From assembly GCA_914767715.1 (NCBI GenBank), contig OU612065.1:4712001-4776000 (forward strand): 64,000 nucleotides of DNA. Reading direction: 5' to 3'. The position numbers and the translations under genes are program-made. The DNA is from Membranipora membranacea. Its lineage: Eukaryota; Bryozoa; Gymnolaemata; Cheilostomatida; Membraniporidae. The number at the start of each line of letters is the position of its first letter. Positions within the stretch are counted from its first letter, which is position 1. The notes under the pieces were generated by a model. The model saw only the letters and a list, made by a program, of their open reading frames with translations, made no database searches and was not told where the DNA came from. Below are positions 32,886-46,200 of this stretch, in pieces.

Positions 32886-35800
32886 ATGGCTGCCAACAGG
32901 TGCGTTCAGCTGTTCCTGCTGCTGCCACTTTCCATAGTAATTTTACAACACCACATCACTGTGGCAAAGATAGTTGAAGGATCACTGTCAACAGGTTCTA
33001 AACTTGTAGTAAGTTTCACTTAATTATGTTGGTATCAAGAGAATCTCTTTCTCTTTGGTCAATGATTTACTCCTTACTAGTCAAACCAAGGAGTAACAGC
33101 TCCTTGGTCACACATGCTGTTAAACACTCAGCAGTGTGCAGGTGCATTTGGGCCCTAAGACAACTGACTACTGCATAAACTGTGTAATCCATCATGATCT
33201 TCCTTGCAACACATCTAAATCAAAACACAAACAGGATTTTTTGACCTAAGATCAGAAGTAATTCATGAAAATCCTAGAAATGTGAACTAGGAAGTTCTAC
33301 CAATGAACCAATGAGTTCATTGGTTCTACTCTTGTTTTGAAGCTAAAATTATTTTAGATTAATGCCCATCCACCACCACTTCTCCCCAAAAGGGCCATCC
33401 ACTTATGAAAAATACTCATCCGACATTGCTAACTTGGCTGTCCTCTTCACCTTGCATACATTTCAAAGTGTGACTGTGTCGAACTGATCCAGCCGCAAAG
33501 TCATTGTTCCAGATGGCTTTGTGGCAGCAATCATTTGTATTACAATCCAATCTGGATGGATAATTGGTACTTACTTACTTGTAGAGTAATCGCGAACTTC
33601 TTCGTAGAAGGTTTCAGCAATGTGGCAAGCCATAAGTCATTAAACGTTCCAGGTCTGATAACAGGGGGGCATGGTTTGTATTTGTAAGGCAAATTAACCG
33701 GCAACCATTAGTCTCCAAATACCCATCTGGCCAGGTTTTTGACAACAATCTTAACTATAACCTGAGCCCATCTCCCCCATGTCGGCTACAACAGTTACTG
33801 GATATGGAAGTAGATGCGAATCCAGATACATTATAAATTTCAAAAACTCTTGCACGGGTCACCAATATAATTGCTCTTATATGGATTGACAATGAATCTT
33901 GTTTATTTTGTATTTCAGAACTGGGGATTTCTTACTCGTTTCTGTTTCTTATCTCGAACGGGTCGACTGGAATTTGAATTTTGGTATCCCACGGTGAGTA
34001 CTTAATAGATTGTAGGTCTGTTTTGAAATATCTTGCAAAAAATATTTTAAACACAATTAAATGTAAAGCTATGTTACAATTGGTTGTTGTTGGGCTCATA
34101 ATTATGTTATTTAAACTCTGCAGGAATACGATGAGGGTCCAAATGCAGCGCAGAATATCATCCTATACCATGACAATCAATGGCCTCAAGTGTATGGTGA
34201 CAGAGGAAACGGAATAACTCCAAAAGTAGGTGATAAGTATTATGTTGAGAGTAGCGTACTTTGTGTAATCTAATGTTCATCTACAATGATAGCTTGTTCA
34301 TCACAATAGGCTGCTTCTACATGAGCTGTATTTATCAGAACACTCTCCTGCCTGGTATTCTAGAGGAAAATCTTATTACTCATATGAACTATATTATAGC
34401 ATCCAGCAACAAAACTGTAAATAGATTAGTACCAAATATTAGATTTTTCAAAATAGATTCTTTGTAGAGTTTTTAAACACAATTTTAGTCATTTTAGACA
34501 TACTTATAGAAAAGTTTGAAACCATTGGTGCCTCATGCAACCGGCTCTTCCAGGCACACTAAGCTGTTCATACGTAAAAGTGCGCCTATTTTTTGTTTTA
34601 GGAAGAAGAAGAAATTGAGAGTCAGGTAAGAGTGATTGTGAGAACTTCTAACCACTACTGTTTGAAAACAAACTGGGATCTGAGAAAACTTTGGATTGAT
34701 GCCTATAATCGATTTGGTTTGCAGCTCATGCTTTAATTTCCTTCAAAATTTTTAACCTGTAATAACAAACATTTATTTCAAAGCTTGGAGGTCAATTAAT
34801 CTGATTTGAACTTCTGCATAAAAGAAAAATATTCAGCTGGTGCAAGATTATCGACTCATTGACGTAAGCAAAGCTATGTTGTGTAAAACTACTCCGGTGG
34901 ACTGACTGCCTCTCTGACTGTTAGATGTTTTAGTGGTAGTGGCCCAATTATGAGATCTTTGGAGTTGAGCTGAGAAATATTGGGTGTATTTTTTCGCTGT
35001 GTATAAAACATTGAACGATTCAACATCAACTTTTTCATCATTTGTCACTGGGTCAATGCAAGCAGTTAAAACGTATCCAAATTAGTATCCAAAATATATA
35101 ATTGTTATCTGGTATGGGCCTAGTTGTGCAAATTGCAAAATAGTATCTTATTATCACTTTATCACTAGCTATGCTATTTTCACTATGAGGAGACAGTCTT
35201 TACAGTATTGAGCCATGTAATCTGTTGTAATAGAGAAGTGAAAATTGGCTGCATAATCATCCTTTTGTTTGCACTATTGTACTCATGTAGAGACTGTTTT
35301 ACTCAAGTGCCATACCTGATCAGTCATTTGATTTTATTGTAGACATGTGCAGACAAGGAATCTATTCTACTCCCAGAAAATAATCAAGTAATCAATCTGA
35401 CAACTCGCTATCGATGGTCAGGATGTGCTATTGTGAATCGTGGGGATGTGCCGTGGTACAAGTGTCAAGGAGGACGTACATTTGCCTCCTCACGAGAGAG
35501 ATGGTGGTACATTGTAGTCGCTAACTGCGCTTCAACCAAGGTATAAAACTTATATAAGGCAATTGCAAATATATATGATTCTGGCCGCAGTAACTTTTTT
35601 CAATGAACTCCCTCTCATCGCTTTTAATGTCTCTGATAATCTGTTTGTTCAATTGTTTGGAGTTATGTTCTCTATCAATGAATACATGTTATTTTAGCAC
35701 ACTTGTTCAAAGATTTTCCTACCATCTTTCTACCGAACCTTCGGTGCGGGTAATGGCCCAGGTTTAACACTCTCTTGTTTTTGCCGACTGTTTTAGAACC

Positions 35801-38800
35801 TAGTCTAGCTTTGTCATACAGCTACATCATTTGAAGAACAGTTTTCTTCTCAGACTAGCAATAACGTGCTCTTCATTTTTTAGTGCTGTGTTCTTCAGCG
35901 TGGGAGAGCCTCCCAGTTTTTTGTAGTGCGACTTCTATCTTTGCTCGTTGCACCACAACCGAATAATCTACCGAAATGACCAACCCTCTGTTATGGTATA
36001 TTTACAGGGTCTTCATTTGGACTACAAAATCACGATGACAAATGACTTGTTTGACAACAATTTCTTCAAGCATTTCTCTGCTGATGAATTCTGTAAGTAA
36101 CCACTGTTATTTAGGTTAGTTCTCATATTGAGCTGGTTAATCACTATAATTTCTTGAGTCGTCAGATGGACCAACTAACTGCTGCATCCAGCACTCAGGC
36201 TTTGTATTATAAGTCATAAACCTTGCTATGCATTACAAAGGTAGACAACTTCAACTTACATTGTGTCTCATATTATTGTAGATATTCTCCAGCTGACTAT
36301 AGTGTTTATTTGTCTATACATGCTTCTCCTTGTACTCTCAATCTATGTTGCATGTAAGTATGGTAGAGTGGCGCAATCGCAATGAACATGCATGGAGTTT
36401 TAACTTATAACCCAAAGGGTAGCTTATCCTTAGAACGAAAGACGCACATGTATCTGCATGCCATAAACATATACATAGTTTTTTTGGTAATAGAATTCAT
36501 AAACACTTGAGAACGAAAGAGTGATATGTGTGTCATGGTAAAATATATTGAAAGTGGCTTCTCGGCCTATTGGCTAAGATCAAAGTGTCACTGCCAATGT
36601 GATTAGTGCCTGTTTCAGTTTCTGGCAGCATGCTGCACACTTACGATCTGGAGGTCCACCATGGCCTCACATCTAGGATGCATTCTAGTTTTACTAGTAT
36701 GTATCACACTCTCAGTACGAGGACTCCAGGCAACTTGCGTCCCTCTTTATGGGCAGCCCACCCTCTGTTTTGTCATAAACAGGGCTTGTCGGTCCCTCAA
36801 CTTCTGGAGGGGAAGGGTGGTGTTTTCAAAGAATCTATTATACCCTAAGGGAAGGAATCTTAAGTTTTGAAGTATGTTTTTTATCACTATGAGATCATGA
36901 AATATTTACAAAATTTGAAAAAGGATGTAAATTTGTTACTTTAATGGTTTGTCTGTTGGATTTCTTGCAATGTTGCATGGTAGCTTAACCTATAAACATG
37001 ACCCAAGTGGCTGCCTGTCACTAGAGTCGGCATACCCTTAGTGACAGCTGTGTTGGTACCTGCCTCTTCCGTGCTGGGGACAGACTGACGGTCAGTCTTA
37101 CATTCTTTTAATATATCTGAGACAGGACAGGTCACACTCCTGCATCTTTACTCTGTTCCACATAACGATAATCCTATTTTTAATCACAGACTCATTGCAT
37201 CTGCGTCAGCTGTACCACACGACATATAAGCTGTATATGTCATCTATGTCTCTCCAATTCCTGGCAGTTCTCGCACAAACCATCTACTGGGCAGACTACG
37301 CCATTACAGGAGTAGATAAAATCAACTGGAAAAATCTAGGTAAGCAAAGTAGGAGGCAATATACTGTATCCTGCAGGAACAATGCATACATAACATAGAG
37401 ATTCCGTCAATATATGCACCAATAACTTTCTTCAATAAAGTGAAAACCAATTGCCAATCTTCATGCAACTAAGCAGGGAGTCAGTGGTGTGATCATTTGA
37501 TCATGGTCATCAGCATCGCTACTCACTGGTTTTATGTCAAGACAAGCAACAGGAAAACGTTAATATTTATGACAAATTCTGTTTTTTTAAGGCCGGTTTT
37601 TGGAGTTTGCTGCCAATGCACTGTTCCTGATATTGTTAGTGTTGATGGGAAAAGGTTACACAATTACAAGAGCTAGGATAAGCACTGGTGGAGTTATAAA
37701 ACTTATTGTCTTCTCAATTTTCTTCATAGCTATGACAGTAACCATGTTCATCTGGGAGATCACAGTAAGTTTATTCATTGATATTATAACAACAGACGTA
37801 ATAGATAGTAAATAAACTGTCTTAGTTGACAGAAGCTTACCCTAGTTACCTCCGATGAGCTGTCACAAAAAAAGAAAGCTCTTTAATTTTGATGCCGGAC
37901 TGTCACTAAGATTTGCAACTTGACCATGATTTATTGATCTGTGATACACTGACATCTCTAATAACACACCCTCCCTGCCCAAGCCTCTTGAAATACTTAA
38001 TTCAGAGCTATCTCCCCCTGAAAAATAGTGGGCAACTCCTTTCATTGAATATAGCTTGAGCATGTCCCACCATTCCTGGACCCATGTTGAATTAACGCAT
38101 GATTTAATGTTGTGGATGAATTAATGGGTTTTCCCACCCTCCCTGGTTTAAGCAGGAAATGAGGCCGGGAATGTGTCCTAAGTGGAAATTACTGGCTTGT
38201 CTTCGCTTGTCATGCAGTGCAACAGAACCAGTTGTCAGGTTATAACAATGAACGCTCATTGGTTATTTTTAGTATGAACCAATAAAGCCAATGCAAAGGA
38301 TGGGTGCAACCTTTGATGCTCTTGCTAATCTAATACACTTATTCTAAACAGATGTAATACTAATCTGCAACTGACCCACTCCTTTTAAAGTTGTGATAAC
38401 CCATGCGAATGTTTCTTCTGTTTTAGTCATTCGATCCAGGATTGGTATTATACATCTACGACAGCATACCAGGATATGTTCTACTCGCTATAAAAATCGC
38501 TAGCTGGCTTTGGTTCTGTTATGCAATATTCTTTACACTGAAGCATTACCCAGAAAAGATGTCGTTTTACATTCCATTCTTCATCCTCTACACACTTTGG
38601 TGAGTTATATCTATTATCATCAGGAGACAAGCAGACATATATAATAGAGCAATGTCTCCCCCACATAGAAGTCAAATTTCTTCGCTTGAGTTGTTTTCTT
38701 TAGCTGTAGGCAAAACCGATTAAACTATGTTTAAGTCTGGCTCTGGACTTCTGAATTCTGGCAAACAATCCGACTTGAATTGAACCAAGTCTATCTTTGT

Positions 38801-40218
38801 TTTGAAATGCTAACGTGTACTGTGACCATGTGCACTGGTTGATTGTTTTGATTTCCGACTGTAGGTTTTGGTTGGGAACCACTGTGGCTCTTGTGGCAAT
38901 TGACCGAATTCCTCGCTGGATGAAAGAGAAGGTTGTTCAAGGCTGTATACTTTTCATTACCTTTATTGGTCACCTGATCTTTCTTGTAAGTAGATAAAAT
39001 GCCTCATGTCATTATTTGTGGTCAGTCATGACTTCCCATAGGCCAACCCTGTTCCTGCACTGAACCTTGAAATCTCCTTGCTAGGGCCATTCATTGTGCC
39101 ATGTTCCCGTTGAACTTCTGAATACTTTGTGGAAACAAAAAACCATGGTGTAACGTATCCATGGAGTACTGGAGAGAATGAAAACATGTGATTACCCTCT
39201 TTCTCAACTGATACCTTCTTGGCTTCTCGTCTCCAGTGATATGCTCATTTTTATATTGCAGATATTAACTTGGCCCACCATGGCCAATAAAACTTTCCCA
39301 TATCATATAAAGACAACACAGGTAAGTGAATGATATGTCCTGTAGGATCAGATGTATGTCAAAATTTTAGCGATAGGGTCATACTTTTAAAAACTAATCA
39401 AAATGTGATACCTAACCATTGCTTCATTATTGATAATTTTGTATTTGTAATTGCCACCAAGGTATTGAGCATGTTATATATGGTATATTGATGTCACATC
39501 AAACTCCTTGTTTACCGAACAATAGATCTCGTTGAATAACTGTAATGCTGAACCACTATAGGTTGGGGCTATGGAGGTAGAAGCGCCGACCAGCAGTGCT
39601 TCCAGCAACAATAATAATCGTAATGGTGAGTCTGGAGCAGGAGCATATGGACCATCTGATGTGTCAGGCTCCTACCAGCCCTTAGGAGAGAGACAGTTCA
39701 TTGATATGTTTACAACTGATCGAACTAGATCTAATGACAATGTGGTATGTATGCACTGAGTATGAATTAAGCAAGCACATGTCAATCATTTGAAAATAGC
39801 ATGACTGAGCGAAAATCAATGTTTTTAGTATTTCTTACAAAAAATGTATCTTGGCAGCTTTTCAATACTTTACTAAGAAAATACTCTACTAGTACAAAAT
39901 CATAACACAATTTTGTCTTGTTTTGTCATGTACATAGTAAGTTGTACACTGTGTTTCGGTCCGTTGACAGATTGTACAGTACATCCAACAGGCAGACAAA
40001 ATATAAGAATGTCTCACCACGCCTTTTGCTTTCTGTAGTCACAATAATGCTGGGTTGAAGAAAACACAGAAAATAGTCAATGATTTTCCATTTTACTTCA
40101 GGCTTATTTCGGTCAGCCGCTGTCACTTTGCTTTCTATAAGACCGGTTGTTTTTGCAGGGTAAGGTTGATCCTGATCACTTTCCGCATCAGAAGCCACAG
40201 TATGAAGAGAGAAGATGA
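32886..40218 (+). CDS. TMEM145: TMEM145/GPR180-family seven-pass protein (14 exons, 532 aa)
   Basis: Exons: 32886-33008, 33919-33993, 34124-34225, 34602-34625, 35343-35540, 36008-36092, 36282-36353, 37190-37339, 37592-37764, 38427-38599, 38865-38985, 39262-39321, 39562-39744, 40159-40218; all join in frame. Residues 1 to about 27 form a signal peptide (QLFLLLPLSIVIL). The lumenal part has the family marks NWGFLTRFCFLS, ENNQVINLT, WSGC and ERWWYIVVANC, ending HFSADEF. Seven membrane spans follow (about 203-440), with Q..YHTTYKLYM, GKGYTITRARIS, SFDPG, CYAIFFTLKHYPEKMSFYIPF and NKTFPYHIKTTQ. The cytosolic tail is Ser/Asn-rich. These GOLD-domain seven-pass proteins act in the secretory pathway or at the surface; GPR180 has been linked to TGF-beta signalling, while TMEM145 is less understood. 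Exon 4 is a 24-base microexon (EEEEIESQ) that is probably optional. GPR180 is the alternative name; the wording fits TMEM145 better. Confidence 0.93.
36553..36588 (+). repeat. U2 snRNA 5'-end-like fragment in TMEM145 intron 7
   Basis: GCTTCTCGGCCTATTGGCTA followed by AGATCAAAGTGT matches the conserved 5' end of U2 snRNA with about two changes, then diverges before the Sm site. It could be a truncated U2 retropseudogene or the head of a U2-derived SINE whose body runs to about 36,870. Confidence 0.65.
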
Positions 40219-40277
40219 GGCTTGTATAACGTTTAAACTTGGATTGTGACCTAGCCTTGGTGCTGGGTCAAAGTATG

Positions 40278-40283
40278 AATAAA
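40278..40283 (+). promoter_or_regulatory. Poly(A) signal of TMEM145
   Basis: AATAAA lies 60 bases after the TMEM145 stop on the same strand. Confidence 0.55.
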
Positions 40284-43200
40284 CAGGTGGTAATAATATC
40301 ATACCACAAGGAGCTATAATTACAGAATCCAGTCTATTTTGAAAAGATCAGGCCACTTCATGTTTGTTCACTGTCTATCTACCTCCCTATTCTACTCTAT
40401 CTCCCTCAAGCCTGAGCGCAGCAAGTCAGGAAACTAAAACCATTGGGCTCCTGCTAGTGTGGCTCAGATATTATCTGACCCTTGATAAGCCCTGAATTAT
40501 AGTATATACTTTTTGATTCTGAACAATTGTAATCATTATGGTGAGACAAAACTTTACAAAACACATTGCAAGTGCATATACTCATCGTATTAATGGCAGT
40601 ATTGGCCTTGTCTGTTTTTGGGTAAATATCTATCATTTCGTTTCCGTCCATAAAGGTATTACTTGACATACTAAACCGAACACGATATGTTTTGTCTTTC
40701 TAGTGTCTTTTATACACAAAGCAGTGCCACAGTATTATCATTACTCATGCATTCATTGGCTCCGGTTAACTTGCAACGCCTTAAATTCCTGTCTCTCCAG
40801 ACACAATCTTTTGATAGTTTATTATTTTTTGGCAAGTTATTCAATAAAATTTTGAGTGAAGTATAAACCGAAGGTTATCTTTAATTTGGAATTTGTTGGT
40901 AAAGAGCAATTTTATTCAGTAAGGTATACTCCACTTTGTCTTGAAATGAGTTCAGAAAGTTTAAGGAATTTTGTATCAAATAATTTAGCACAGATAGGAA
41001 CAGCAGGCAGTTTATAATTCAGCGCATCTTCGATGAGCTGTACAAACAAACAACTATTCCTGAGATAGTCTGACTGCCCAATTATTCATCTCTGAGACAA
41101 AGATTCACCGGCATGATAAAGTACATCATACTGTGGTTTTACACCCCATATGTTAACCCAGACAAAACAAGCAAAAAGTTCAATTGTGTTGTGTATGAAA
41201 AACAATCCCCTCCCCCTGAATTCATTTTATCAGGTAACTGTTTTGTATGAACAATCTGATCATCTAGATGAGTTGAACTGTTAGGGTATATAGCACGATT
41301 CTACTTCTAACTCAAAGCACGAGCTTTTCCTTCGCTAAATAGAACATCATCAAGTACCCAATCTGTTTTGTTGAGAGGAAAAGAGGAAAACAGCTCGGAT
41401 ACCGTAGCATGATTTTATCTGGGAGTGATTTTATGCCTTCTTACTGTCTAGCCCGAGTCTATACCCACCTTACATCTGAAAGGATCATGCGCAGTCATGA
41501 GTTACACACACTCCTGTTTATCCATCCTATTGCGTTATTATTCAAACCGGAAACAGAATTTAAAAAAAACTTTGTATAAAGTAGGGAACTGAACATAAAA
41601 TCTAAAGGTATGAAAATTTCCAAATAAAACACTTTATAGTAGACTATTAGACACAACAACAGTATTGTGTTAAATTACAAATCTGATATGACCAAATTTT
41701 GCAGAAACCATCGGTAGCTTGATTTAGCTTTTTTATCTTCTCCGGCTTTGGGTAAAATATCGGCCAAATAACAAGTTGAGCCGGATATTACTGTATCTGA
41801 GCTGTGTGTACAAGTGATTAAAATTCATTACTCTTTCTTTCAACAGTTGTATTTTTCATGGAAAGGCTACTAATAACAAGTTAACATGTTCGGAATTTTG
41901 AGCTCACCTAGTTTCCTAATCAGACTTTTGGTAGAGCAGGGTGGAGGGTGTAGAATGAGTGGTAGTCCCCCCCTCCTGCTAACGTGTCTTAAGATCCGGG
42001 GTCAATTGTACTTCTAATGTTAAGCTGATGAAGAGGCAGTGATTTCATCACAGAATAATTATAGTTTATTTGAGCACTTTCTTTACATTCCACAACATCT
42101 AAGTAAAGAGAAAAACAACTGTTGAAAACATCTGCTAGTTGGAACAGGATTAAGATGGACAGCATGGAAGCAGGTCACTTTCATCCACTTTTGAAATGAG
42201 GTCCATATTCTTAGCGCCGAGTTCTTCAGTAGGACAAGTTCATCAGTAGGATCGCAACAGATTACAAAAAACTTAAACCTCAGAAAGTGTCATAGACTAC
42301 TCCAGGGAATATTATTAGATATCCGTTGCCATACCCAGTGATGGTTGTCGTCTCTCCCAGGTACCAACCCAACCCAACTTCATTCTATACTTCCGGACAG
42401 TAATAACATTCTTGTGGACATGAGAGGGTTCATCACATTATATTCACCACCCATTATAGCCAGATCTGTAGGATGAAAAAAGTCATCCTCGATACAAGGT
42501 CACAAGATTATCCGTCTTCAAAACCACACCAGATGTCTGGACTGCGGTTTTCATCTTGAGGAAGCTCAAGCGGCACATGTACTGTATAAAGGCAATCTTA
42601 TGTTATGCCGGTACAAGTACGCCGCCGCCATCTTGGAAATCTCTAACTAGGAAGAGAAAAATATATCCCATAGTTTGCTACAGGTGGTGATATATGAAGG
42701 AGGCAAGGATAGCATGCACGTTCCAATTGTGGACATTCCAACCTGCCCTCTAGCGTGTGATGGGATCAGTCTGCACGTACACGTCCGACATCAGAACTCT
42801 TATAATTTGACTTCAATCATAGTGAAATATACTGGCTAAATTCCATATCTTTGTAATGAGAACCATAATGTATACCTAAGTCTCAATCATACATTTATAC
42901 TCATCATTACATGCAGACATGGCAGAGAAAGGGAGCCTGTCTAGTCTACCCGTCATCAACAGAAACATAATCCTGACCCTGAGCGGACATCTTGTAAATC
43001 AGTCAGTTAAGTCACAAGATGTGGTCTCAGGGAGAGAATTCTGCCAGCTTCGCCGATCAACATAATCTGCTGTCTCATTTCTGTTGATTACTGTGACGCT
43101 CGAAGTTTGCACTCAATATCAGTATTTTCGTAAATGTTTGGTTGGGGTTTTTTCAGTGTTGAGGTTGAGCATGTTGGGTGGAGTTAGCGGATTATATAGT

Positions 43201-46200
43201 AAGCAGAGCTTGATACTATACAACCTACTACCTCATACCACCATACCATCAGCTAGCCAAAACTCATCATGTTGACATCCCATCCAGCAAAATTGATACT
43301 GCCGACTGTCTGTTAATGATAGCCTGCACTGGTACTGGTTGCTGACACGGAACACCCTGGAAGCACAAAATTACAGGTGTGCTGGTTTGAATGAGGAACA
43401 AAGGATCAGCTTAGAGCTATCTGTAAAATCAGAGATTACCAACCGATCATAAGAGGCTAATTTAATTGCATTAGTCTAAAAAATGATTATTTAGTCAAAT
43501 AAAAGTGGTGGATAGTCTTTTGTGGCGTCCAAAGTTCACAATCATTATGTAATGACGATAGGAGATCACTCTGTCCTCACAATTTAAAATAAAAATGAAC
43601 AACATTCATTAGCTGCAGTAGTCATTAATCTTTACGCTACACTAATGCTGTGGAAGATATAGTGGGCAACCATATTCAGTCAGTTCAGAAGTTTGGCTAA
43701 GCTTTCAAAATTTAAAACACAGAAAGTGCACATGACCTAGGAAGCGACATAAATGATGTTTATCTTGTTTTAAGTGGTCCGTGGTCACACTGATGTTACT
43801 CTCAGATCATCGGGCCCCCACAGACCAACCCTGATCTGAACGAGCAGATTATTTGACATGGATGACCTGATGTACTGTCATATTTTACAGTTAGAGATTC
43901 GAGGTCTAAGGGCATCTCATTGCGTATTCATGTATGTGAAGATATTCATCAACATAACACAGCAAGAAGTTGGAAGTTGGAACTCCTTAGTCACAGAATC
44001 TTGCCTTACTTTAATGGATTTGTGACTGGCCATACCCTTCAAGTTTCATATGACCTTGATAAGTACATCACCCCATGTGAGGATGATTTAAACTGAGAAA
44101 AGTTTTTCACATTTCTCGTTGGCAAACCTCAAAGGCATCGACCTGGTATCAATTGATAACAAAAGAAGTCAGTCGATTGAAAGAGTTCATAAGTTTCCTG
44201 CCAACCCACCAATGAGGTTTAGTTCATTGAACCCACCAACAGGCTTTGAGATAAAGTTAGTAGGATAAAAACAAAATCCCAATTCTTAGGACATTCCTCA
44301 ATCCAAATGGAACAGCGCAGCCAAACTCAATGCTTCATCATATTAATGATAACTTTATTGCAACTGATTGATCAAGTGGATATAAATGAGACTAATTGAA
44401 CCACATTCATTTAGTGCACCTGTGAACGAGGAAAATGAGAGGAAGCTCACCAAGATCACATTCATGCCTTGTCTATGGCTTTGACCTAGCACGTCTTGTT
44501 GGTAGGCTTGTCTAGCCAGGCTAGCTCTGACCCTGATAATCAGCCCAGATCATTGACAAATTCAAACATACAAAGTTTACATCATAAACACATCAATACC
44601 ATGTCCCCCTTGCTAACATGTACGTGCAGAAAGCAGAAGGCTATTCATCATTCTACAAAGACAGAGAGATTGTTCCAGCTCACCTTTCTTAACTGGTTCC
44701 TTTGTATCAAAAGATGTTGCAAATATCCAGCATCAGGTGTTATTCTTTCTCATCTCGGTACACAGCTGAAGCTAGCAGCCATGATTGATACTTTAGTTTA
44801 GATAGCAGTTGAACATAGTCGGGCAAGCATGTAGACGGTTCGGTAAGATGCTCAACGGCATCAAGATTATGCAGTCCATTGAGCTGTCGATGTAGCCGCC
44901 AGCAAGAGCGCAATAATAGTTTCAGAAACGGACCTGACTCAAGAACTGATCAATTTTCTTCACCATTTACTGTATAACTTATCAGGTACAGCTTGCCGGA
45001 TTGTCCAGAGCTGCCCAAAATCATTTCAACTCGACTGCCAGTCTTTTCGCCAAGAAGTCACAGATGCCAAATTCCAATTATACGTCTAGACTAACACACC
45101 AGGGAGTAAATGCCCCGATTTAATCAATCCCAGACAAACACTGACACACTTCAAGTGTTAATATTGTTAGTCAACCTACCTTTGAATCAGTAGGAATGTA
45201 TGGTCTTCTACGTAGGAGCTAGTACAGATTACATAAGCTTCATCCAATCTATTAAAATCTATATGAAGTATAGCCGAAGATTTACATAAAACAATCTCAG
45301 TGACCCAACTAGTCCAGCTTATAATCTTAAAACTTCTTTCATTGAGCATTCCCAGCACCCACAATGCTTTGAGCTTAAAATGGCGGCCTGAATGCTTAGT
45401 GACCTTTCTCAAGGTAGTCTGGTATGATCACTTGATCTGTATGTAAAGACCTCATTGGTTGATTGTCCATTTATAAATGAAGTCGGCAACTGGTATTGGT
45501 AGACTAAACACTATTCATGATGCTCACCACATCCATACAACATGCAACAAAATGCCAGACAGAAAATTTTAAGCGCGCAAACCTACTTCTTGTCCGTACA
45601 AGCTATGAACGCACCAATAGCAGATATTTCAATACCGCCAGGAAAAATCTCACACCTCAAATCACTACTCGGCGCAGATTTAAGAATATTATTGTGCTTC
45701 ACCGCTTACGTCATATATAACCAGTCTGGGTGAAGACCCGCCTATTAAACTCAAAAAAGTCCAATAAAACCCTATTTGCCTCAGAAAGCCCCGCAGAACC
45801 TTGAATCTGAAAATTACAGACGAAAGAATAGAAATTCAAGGACATTCAATGACAAATTGTGACAAAAACCAGAATGATGCCATTCAGCGATCATGCGCCA
45901 GCAGCGCAATAATACTCTGCATCAAATCACATCTAGTTTACATTACACATTTCTACCGCCACTTACAAAATACAGCCTGCAACAAGAAAATTTTATTCCA
46001 ATAATCCAAAATAAAATTTTCATCAAACAAATTTTAAACAAACAAGCGACAATAAAAAATTAATTACATTCACTCCATAAAATATGTTCATGTTTCATAG
46101 CCATTTGTGTTAGATCCATGAGAAATATTATATATCATTACTCGGATTACTCGATTAGATAATGATGATGTAGACAGTGTAAGGTTATCACATTGCTTCT

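Noticed and set aside
36606-36870. 80- and 69-codon frames after the U2-like fragment
   Set aside because: They lie in a TMEM145 intron, overlap each other in different frames and show no family features; probably repeat sequence.
42590-42650. Minus-strand AAGATGGCGGCGGCG as a gene start
   Set aside because: The context is attractive but the frame stops after about 20 codons and no good donor follows.
45542-45733. 63-codon plus-strand frame
   Set aside because: No homologue recognised, no splice context, and overlapping frames of equal length exist.
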